Shown one piece after another: positions 57,636 to 64,000 of a stretch of 64,000 bases of DNA (its first letter is position 1; each line of letters starts with the position of its first letter). The DNA comes from Nissolia schottii (lineage: Eukaryota; Streptophyta; Magnoliopsida; Fabales; Fabaceae): assembly GCA_003254905.1 (NCBI GenBank), contig QANU01019202.1:13407-77406 (forward strand), written 5' to 3'. A program made the translations under genes and the position numbers. The notes below the pieces were generated by a model, which was given only the letters and a program-made list of their open reading frames with translations, made no database searches and was not told the origin of the DNA.

Positions 57636-59294
57636 AGAGTTGGTACCACAATGTCTACTTTTTTTCGCTTCATAATATGATATATTTATTGTTAGAGAGT
57701 TGAAAGATGAAATAAATGGAAGGTTAAAGATAATGTTAGAAACACACTACTTTCATTTATAAACAAGTAAAATGGAGTATATGTAATATAAAAATATTTC
57801 TAGTTTAAAGTTCACTTATTTTATCTTAGAGGAAAAATTTGGAGAGGAACTAAATTTGTTATACAATATTGATATGTTTGTTGATGTGTAATATATCACC
57901 TATTTTCTTGTCATATACTTATATGTTGTCTATATTTTTAAATTCTAAAATTTGTGAACTCGTCGATACAACCAATTCATAAGTTTTGACTCTAATCTAT
58001 TTTGGATTCACTAAAAAAGGAAAAGAAATGTAACCACCAAAATGGAAATTTTAGCTGTCATGGAAGACATATTCAAATAATAATTTTTCGGGGAAATGTT
58101 TCAATCATTGAAAATTTAGCAGTCTCATCCTACATTGTAGGAGTTCCTTGTTTTGTCCTCCTTTTCCGGATTCAACCCAAATATAGTTCTTTGCACTCCT
58201 TTATAAAACATATGTTTCTTGTCCTATTGTCTTCAATCAGTTCCCTTCTACCTCCTCCAATATCAGTAGACACATCCTCTTCTACCTTTCCTTAACCATC
58301 TACAATCCTTCTTTAACAGAATCCTATTGTGGGAAAGGGTTAGGGATCTCGTGAAGTTTTATTCTCAAATGGTGAATCAGGTGAAATCCATCCACAATTG
58401 GGGTGAAGTTGCACCAACCCTTCTAACATCTTATTATCAAAGACCCTCACGTTTTTCAAGGTTGGAGCCTATTATTGAAGAGGAACCACAAGTGTCTCAC
58501 GCATTGCACAAGGGTGTTTATGTCTTTTTCCCTTTGCTACTCTCTAGCTTTTTATACATTTTATTGTATAGAGGATTGGTAATATGAAAGAATTTTGCCT
58601 ATGTTGTATGTAATAATATTACTACATGTAAGAACTTCATTATTGGTCAAGTGAGACAAAGCGATTGCTAATTGTAAAGCTTGTGAGATAAAATTGTACC
58701 AAAGGGAAAATTTTCATAATGAGAATTGCTCTTTTGAGATGATAGTTTGTGCATCATTCTCATTGCCATCGTTTATCATTTTATTCTTCCTTTGTCCTTT
58801 TAGCCTTAATGATTTTGTTAGATATTTAATTGTTGCTTACTTTCTTGTTTCGTGCGGTGCAATGCAACTAATATATCCTTCTTAAGAGCAATTTAATATA
58901 TTTCATAATCTAAAAAACTAACATTATTGTTATTTCACAGTAGATGTTAAAAATAATAATAATGTTAATTGTACACTCATTTGTAGTGGACACCAAACGA
59001 GCGTGTTTACAAAAGAAAGGGGTTCATTATGCAGAGAGAAAAAGCGAGCGTGATGTATCTCATAGTTTTATGAGTTTGTGTGTGTTAGGTTTAGAAGCAC
59101 CGATACACACGGGACGCGACACGTAAACATTAATTTCAAAAGTTTATAGGACACGACACGGAATATATAGGTGTAAAATTAAATATTTATAATAATATTC
59201 TAATACTTTTATTGATGTCAAACTACTAATTTTTAATACTTTTCAAATTCTTTTGAAAATATATGGAATATTAAGGTATTCAATTCTTTTCAAT
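57636..59294. other. Low-copy-looking AT-rich stretch
   Basis: About 1.66 kb that matches none of the LTR families and lacks their motifs. A TATAAAAC stands near 58200 with a pyrimidine-rich run after it. Toward the right, short words such as GGACACGACACGG recur near 59115-59160. It is the best candidate for original host DNA in the window. Confidence 0.45.
58329..58587 (+). pseudogene. Possible host-gene exon fragment
   Basis: A frame without an ATG start reads WERVRDLVKFYSQMVNQVKS, then IHNWGEVAPTLLTSYYQ, then FSRLEPIIEEEP, and ends in a hydrophobic tail. The first part has the balanced composition of a real soluble protein, unlike the low-complexity frames elsewhere. It is preceded by TTCTTTAACAG, which could be a 3' splice site. 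I do not recognise the family. It may be a single exon, a captured fragment or chance. Confidence 0.3.
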
Positions 59295-61317
59295 TGTAAC
59301 AACCTGACTTTCCGTAGGGAGGTCTTGGGCACGATCCGCAACTTTGACTAGGCAAAAATGCAAAGTAACCCGAATTAGGGTCAGAGAAAATTTAGTTAGG
59401 GAGCCAGTCCCCTTTTAAAATTGGAAGAAATTAGGAGGTGGTGACCCCGCTAAGCCCCAAAAGGCAGTGCTCAATTTTGAGTGCAAACGGGAATCCAGTC
59501 GGGCCCAAAGTGATCTGCGAAGGAATAACGGGCGGAAACAGGTTCCCCGATATCTTGTTTTGGACCGCCATCCTGGCCAGGAAAATTCCTAGGTCGCGAA
59601 TATATAATTTGAGACATTTTGGAGACTCGTGTGTGGACTCGGAACAGTTAGAAATAATTAAAATAGGATAAGGGTTAGGAAAATTAAAATAATTATAATA
59701 GAATAATAATAATTAATTAAACAATTAAATAATTAATTATATGCAACAGGGGGGCCACGGCTATAAAAGCCCCCTGTATGCAAACCGCAGAGCATCATAA
59801 ATGCTCTGCTGTTTCTTCAAATTTCCACTTTCATAGTATCGTTCGAGCACATCGCGAGAGCGCTACCGGACTTCCAAAAATTTCTTGGAGCATACTATTG
59901 CAACAAGGATTTTCTTCACTTTCCACCTATCAACTTCAAATCCGCGTAGGAAGTGGGTAACTCTAAGCCCACTGTCTATGTGGTTTGTTTAATGATTGTT
60001 TAAATGCATTTCTGTGCATGTGAATGAAAAACTATTTGGCAAAAACTATGAGAAATGAGTTAGGGAAGCTAGATTTAGAGGATTTTGAGGTTTGGAAATC
60101 ATAACTGTATGGATTGGATTACTGTAGAAGTGAAAAATGTTACGCGGAGCAAAACCTGGAGAATTTGCTCTCTGGGGCGATTTTTTTACTGTAGCATTCG
60201 ATTGAATTCTTACGGATTCGAATGAAAGAAGATTTTGGATTTCAATCGAATACTTGAGGATTTCACTCGAATGCAAGACCGCGATGGATTTCAATCGAAT
60301 ACTTGAGGATTTCAATCGAATGAGACCCCGAGGAGGATTTCAGCCGATTGTTAGGGATTCGATTGAAAGAAGCCATCGAATGCACAGTTTTTAAGCATTC
60401 GAATGCCTACTGGAAACTTATGATTTTAAAGGTTCTATGGAATCCAACCTGCATGGTTATGTATGACTTGAGGTAATTTGAGCATGCATCATGAGGAAAG
60501 GTCGTCATAAGAGTTAGGACGACCTTAGATGATTAGACGTTTCCGCTAAAATCAAGAAAGGTTAGGAAGGTCCCGACCCCAGTTGGTACGGTAGACCAAG
60601 TTAAGGAGTCTAGTTATATGATTAGGAAATCCCTATTCTCTTGGCAACGTCGTACAGACACGCCCCTTGCCGATTCAGCAAGACGAATTGGTTACGAGCA
60701 ACGCAGGTAAAGAGACCTGACCGCGATAAGACGGGCATAGGCCCACACATGTAAAACAGGCATAGGTCTGTATAAATGAAATGATGACTAAGGGGCCCCA
60801 CTAAAAGAGAAAAAGAGAAACGAATCGAGCCATAGGTCCGGTCAAAGCGTGTCCACGCCTGATCATTCATAGGTCTGATCCCTCGCCATTCCAGAAAGAG
60901 GGGATGGTTGCACTAATTGCATTCGATGTTTACCTCCTATGAGCCTTACATGGTTAGCTACCATACCGGTAAAGAGCGCCGCCGGGTCAATGCAATAGTA
61001 GCAAAAAGAGGTTGTAGGCCGAGGCCACGGCTACAAAGGTGTAAGGACTAAGTAGGACGCAGCCACAGAGCGCGTAAGAGATTCCCAAGTCCCCTCATGC
61101 ACTATGTAATTGAATGTATGAACTGGTGAATGATGATATGGCGATAACGGTGTATGTATAATTGTTTAAGCATTACGTATCGTCAAGGGAATGTCCCAAG
61201 ATGAATAGTATGTCTCGAGGAACAACGTACAGTTAACAAGCACGAAGCCTAGGTAATGACAAGACTAGACACCCAGTCACCTAGTAAAATAGATAAAGCT
61301 GCTCAGGGTGTAGGTAA
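59295..61317 (+). mobile_element. Partial LTR L
   Basis: It starts TGTAACAACCTGAC at 59295. It holds an outer hairpin ACAGGGGG...CCCCCTGT (59746-59777) around TATAAAA, the motif GAAGTGGGTAACTCTAAG (59951), a palindrome array (60198-60399) whose first seven steps follow the 20/28 rhythm, and the usual region around 60480-61310. It is cut by the Copia element at about 61318, and the rest is outside the window. Confidence 0.7.
60190..60405. repeat. ATTCGAAT-type palindrome array (L)
   Basis: Centres near 60198, 60218, 60246, 60267, 60295, 60316, 60344, 60359, 60376 and 60399. The first steps are 20, 28, 21, 28, 21, 28; the last three are irregular. Confidence 0.8.
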
Positions 61318-62472
61318 TGTGAATGCTCATGAAGGATGTTTTGATGAAGACAAATGAAGCAAGTTTCCAAAGGTCCAAGAAAGCTCAAAAAATCTAGTTA
61401 TAGGATCTAGGAAATGTGTTAAAGGTGTTGTATATCTAAATTCTCACCTTAAGCTCTTTTAGATGGCTCTTAGAAAGGAATCTTGATTCATGCCTTAAAG
61501 ACTATTTCAAACAAAATCAAAGAATCAAGCAAAAGAAGAAAAAGAATGAGTTTGGACAAAACCCTAGAGACATTCGGATGAATTTTATAGATCCATTCGA
61601 ATGTCTGATGAACAAGACATTCGAATGTCTCAAGAACAAAGGTAATCCGAATGGCATAATCGAATGTCTAGGGTTTGATACGTCGGTGATCCCAGTGCAG
61701 CAAAATACATTCGAATGGCTGACTCAGATCTATTCGAATGACTTAGGCGCATTTAATGCTCAACAGCTATATTAGGTGAGACATTCGAATGGGCCATTCG
61801 AATGGATCGAGTTCTGAGCTCCAAAACGGCTAGTTCTGGTTGCTGACTTCAGATGCATTAAATGCACAACGGCTAGGATCACTTTGGGCTTAATAAATAC
61901 TCATCAAACTCATCAAGAAGAGGTTGAACATTAATTCCATAACACCTAACATTCTCTTCTTCATTAATCAAATTCTTTGAGCCATCTATTTGAGAAAAAG
62001 AGAGAGTTTCATACATACACATCTATAGGCCTTCAAATTGTATTATCTACTCTTCAAGAGAGTTTCAAATCAAACACAAATCATTTTCTTGTAAAGAGGG
62101 TGAGGTATCCCTCTCAAGTGATTAGGGTGGTATCCCTAAGGGAAATTGTTTTGAGGCTCAAGTAGAGTGCTCATCTTGTAAAGGTCATCAAGCACCTAAG
62201 TTTCAAGCTTGAAGAATAGTGGAAAAATCTTGAGCGGATTGCTTGGGGACTGGAGGTAGATCACAAGGGTGGTTGAACCAGGATAATTGAGTTTGCATCT
62301 TCTCTATCCCTTAACTCTTTAATTTGTTTATGCTCAAGATTACTTTTATCTCTATTCATTGATAATTTGCATTGATACTTGGTGATTTATTAGCATCAAA
62401 CCAAAGAATTTAAAAATAACCTACATACCCAATTCACCCCCCCTCTTGTGTATTTGAAGCCACTTGGTAACA
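61318..62472 (+). repeat. Copia 5' LTR
   Basis: It ends ...GGTAACA directly before AG-TGGTATCAGAGC. The start is placed at TGTGAATG (61318), where LTR L stops matching; TGTTTTGATG at 61337 is the alternative. It contains ATTCGAATG palindromes at 61574-61798 with steps near 23-26, 13 and 51. A TTAATAAATACTC TATA-like site is at 61890. Confidence 0.7.
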
Positions 62473-62474
62473 AG

Positions 62475-62486
62475 TGGTATCAGAGC
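62475..62486 (+). other. Primer binding site, initiator-Met tRNA (Copia)
   Basis: TGGTATCAGAGC lies two bases after the LTR end, the usual plant Copia arrangement. Confidence 0.9.
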
Positions 62487-62523
62487 TTAGGCTCTTGTTC
62501 AAGGCTTAATAGCTTCAAGAGAA

Positions 62524-64000
62524 ATGGCTTCATCTACATTTATTACCGATAGTAGTCCTATTAACAAACCCCCTTTCTTTAATGGTGAGTGTTATGGATA
62601 TTGGAAATCTAGGATGAGAATTTTTATTGAAGCAATTGATCTAGATGTTTGGGATGCTATAGAATTTGGCCCTTATGTTCCTCTAGATATCTTGAGTGGT
62701 AGACCTAAATCCAAACAAAATTGGACGGATGAAGACAAAAAGAAAATCAACCTTGATAAGAAGGCTAAAAATATTATAATGTCATCCTTAGGACACTCAG
62801 AATATTGTAGGGTATCAAATTGTGCATCGGCTAAAGAAATGTGGGACACCTTAGAAATTACTCATGAGGGAACCGAAGAAGTAAAGAATAATAGAATTAA
62901 CACCCTTATGTTTGAATTTGAAATGTTTAGAATGAAAACCGATGAAGATATTAAGAGTTTACAAATGAGATTTACACATTTAGTAAATGAGCTTGCTTCC
63001 ATTGGAAAGAATTTCTCTAACTTTGAACTTGTAGAAAAAGTTCTAAGATGTTTGAACAGGAAGTGGACCCCAAAAGTGACGGCAATTAGGGAAGCAAAAG
63101 ATTTGTCAAAGATGCCTCTCACCACTCTCTTTGGAAAGCTACTTGAGCATGAAATGCAACTAGCAAGATTGGATGCGGATGAAGAGTTAGAGAAAAAGGA
63201 GAAAAAGATTGCTCTCATGGCGGCCTCTCCCTCAAAATCCAAAGGCATTGAAGAAGAAGAGGAAGATGAAAACAACTTTTGTGGAATTGAGCTCAATGAT
63301 GAAAACATGAGTCTTCTTGTGAAGAGATTTGGGAAATTTCTCAAGAAGAGAAGCAATACTCAAGGCCAATCAAAACCTCCATTCCCACCAAAAAGAAACA
63401 ACAACAAAGAAGAATCATCGCTTCCAAAGTGCTATGAGTGTGGAAAACCGGGACATATAAAGGTTGATTGTCCGATCTACCAAAAGAAGGTGGAAAGATA
63501 TGAAAGAAGACCTATGGAGAAGAAAAAGGGCAAGAAAGCCTACATAGCTTGGGAAGACAATGATGATTCCGATGAGACCGATGATGAAGTTGCCAACCTT
63601 TGTCTCATGGCCAAAGATCATCAAAATGAAGAAGAGGTACATGATGTTAACCCCTCTTATGATGAACTACAAAATGCCTTTGTAGAATTGCATGAAGAAT
63701 CTATGAGAATCTCCAAAGAGTTATCCATTGCAAACAAATCTATTGCCATGCTAGAAAACCAAAATAAGAATTTGTGTCATGAAATGAATAATCTAAGAAT
63801 AGAGAATGAAGATCTCAAATTTAGCAAGAACACATCACAACTTGAAAAACATGTTTCAAAGTTATGTCATGAAATTGACCATCTCAAGAGGGAAAATGAA
63901 TCACTTAGAACAAACAAAGTCATTGCTAGATTAGAAGAAGAGATTGCTAAACTCAACCATGAAATAAATGAGCTTAAGCTTGAAAATGAAACTATTGGTT
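62524..64000 (+). CDS. gag: Copia gag, open to the window edge
   Basis: An ATG 37 bp after the primer site opens a frame of at least 492 codons without a stop. The N-terminus (PPFFNGECYGYWKSRMRIF, then DVWDAIEFGP) and a central helical part match the Copia-type gag family (UBN2). A CCHC zinc knuckle, CYECGKPGHIKVDC (C-x2-C-x4-H-x4-C), follows at about residues 301-314. After it come an acidic stretch (EDNDDSDETDDE) and a long heptad-rich coiled coil (LENQNKNLCHEMNNLRIENE and onward), as in Sirevirus gag. Gag would form the particle and bind RNA. Pol would lie to the right, outside the window. Confidence 0.9.
   Translation, partial: MASSTFITDSSPINKPPFFNGECYGYWKSRMRIFIEAIDLDVWDAIEFGPYVPLDILSGRPKSKQNWTDEDKKKINLDKKAKNIIMSSLGHSEYCRVSNCASAKEMWDTLEITHEGTEEVKNNRINTLMFEFEMFRMKTDEDIKSLQMRFTHLVNELASIGKNFSNFELVEKVLRCLNRKWTPKVTAIREAKDLSKMPLTTLFGKLLEHEMQLARLDADEELEKKEKKIALMAASPSKSKGIEEEEEDENNFCGIELNDENMSLLVKRFGKFLKKRSNTQGQSKPPFPPKRNNNKEESSLPKCYECGKPGHIKVDCPIYQKKVERYERRPMEKKKGKKAYIAWEDNDDSDETDDEVANLCLMAKDHQNEEEVHDVNPSYDELQNAFVELHEESMRISKELSIANKSIAMLENQNKNLCHEMNNLRIENEDLKFSKNTSQLEKHVSKLCHEIDHLKRENESLRTNKVIARLEEEIAKLNHEINELKLENETIG

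Larger units (their letters stand above)
61318..64000 (+). mobile_element. Sirevirus-like Copia element, 5' part
   Basis: A 5' LTR (about 61318-62472), a primer site (62475-62486) and an open gag are present; the element continues past the right edge. It is inserted in LTR L. The LTR end AATTCACCCCCCCTCTTG, the TTGATGAAGACAA near the LTR start and the large gag with coiled coils point to the Sirevirus lineage. What is visible looks whole; age cannot be judged without the 3' LTR. Confidence 0.8.

Overview
The window looks like repeat-dense, probably pericentromeric, chromosomal DNA of a legume. That guess rests on stacked plant LTR retrotransposons with initiator-Met tRNA primer sites and on short palindromes (GTAATCGATTAC, ATTCGAATGAAA, CCGCTCAGCGG) that I remember as common in papilionoid legume repeats; the species is not proven. 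I find no convincing intact host gene, no tRNA or rRNA gene and no CRISPR array. Coordinates were counted by hand from the text.

Layout. 1-505: piece of a Sirevirus-like Copia LTR with paired GTAATCGATTAC palindromes. 506-6939: minus-strand Gypsy element holding only a gag relic between long LTRs. 6940-10159: two partial minus-strand LTRs. 10160-48188: one large nest. A plus LTR (D) holds solo LTR C (10355-47566, target duplication GTAGG), which holds solo LTR A-prime (12269-46419, CGATG), which holds two-LTR element B (14252-45152, GAAGC). B carries solo LTRs A1 (15448-18251) and A3 (20373-23244, CCGAA), and its 3' LTR is split by solo LTR A2 (24841-42924, AAAGG). A2 holds the young two-LTR element B-prime (26193-33602, CTAAC), solo LTR J (34084-38839, ACATC; itself holding solo LTR K, 35183-36767, ATTAT) and solo LTR A4 (39614-42685). 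48189-57635: a mosaic of LTR pieces, a Sirevirus-like solo LTR and a small Gypsy reverse-transcriptase relic. 57636-59294: the only stretch that looks low-copy. 59295-61317: a plus LTR (L) cut by a Sirevirus-like Copia element whose gag runs off the right edge.

How the parts work together. The Gypsy-type LTRs, although diverged in sequence, share one order of parts: a TATA box inside an inverted repeat, a conserved GTGGGTAAY motif, an array of short palindromes spaced about 20-22 bp, a block of hairpins with conserved loops and changing stems, then a small ORF just before the LTR end and the primer site. Because these lie downstream of the TATA box they would sit in the RNA leader. The small ORFs change mostly at synonymous positions, and in LTR J the ORF is a 161-codon acidic protein. 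The elements whose internal regions can be read (element 1, B, B-prime) carry at most a gag relic and no pol, so they would depend on other elements. This leader with a palindrome array and an LTR-encoded peptide is my best candidate for something undescribed.
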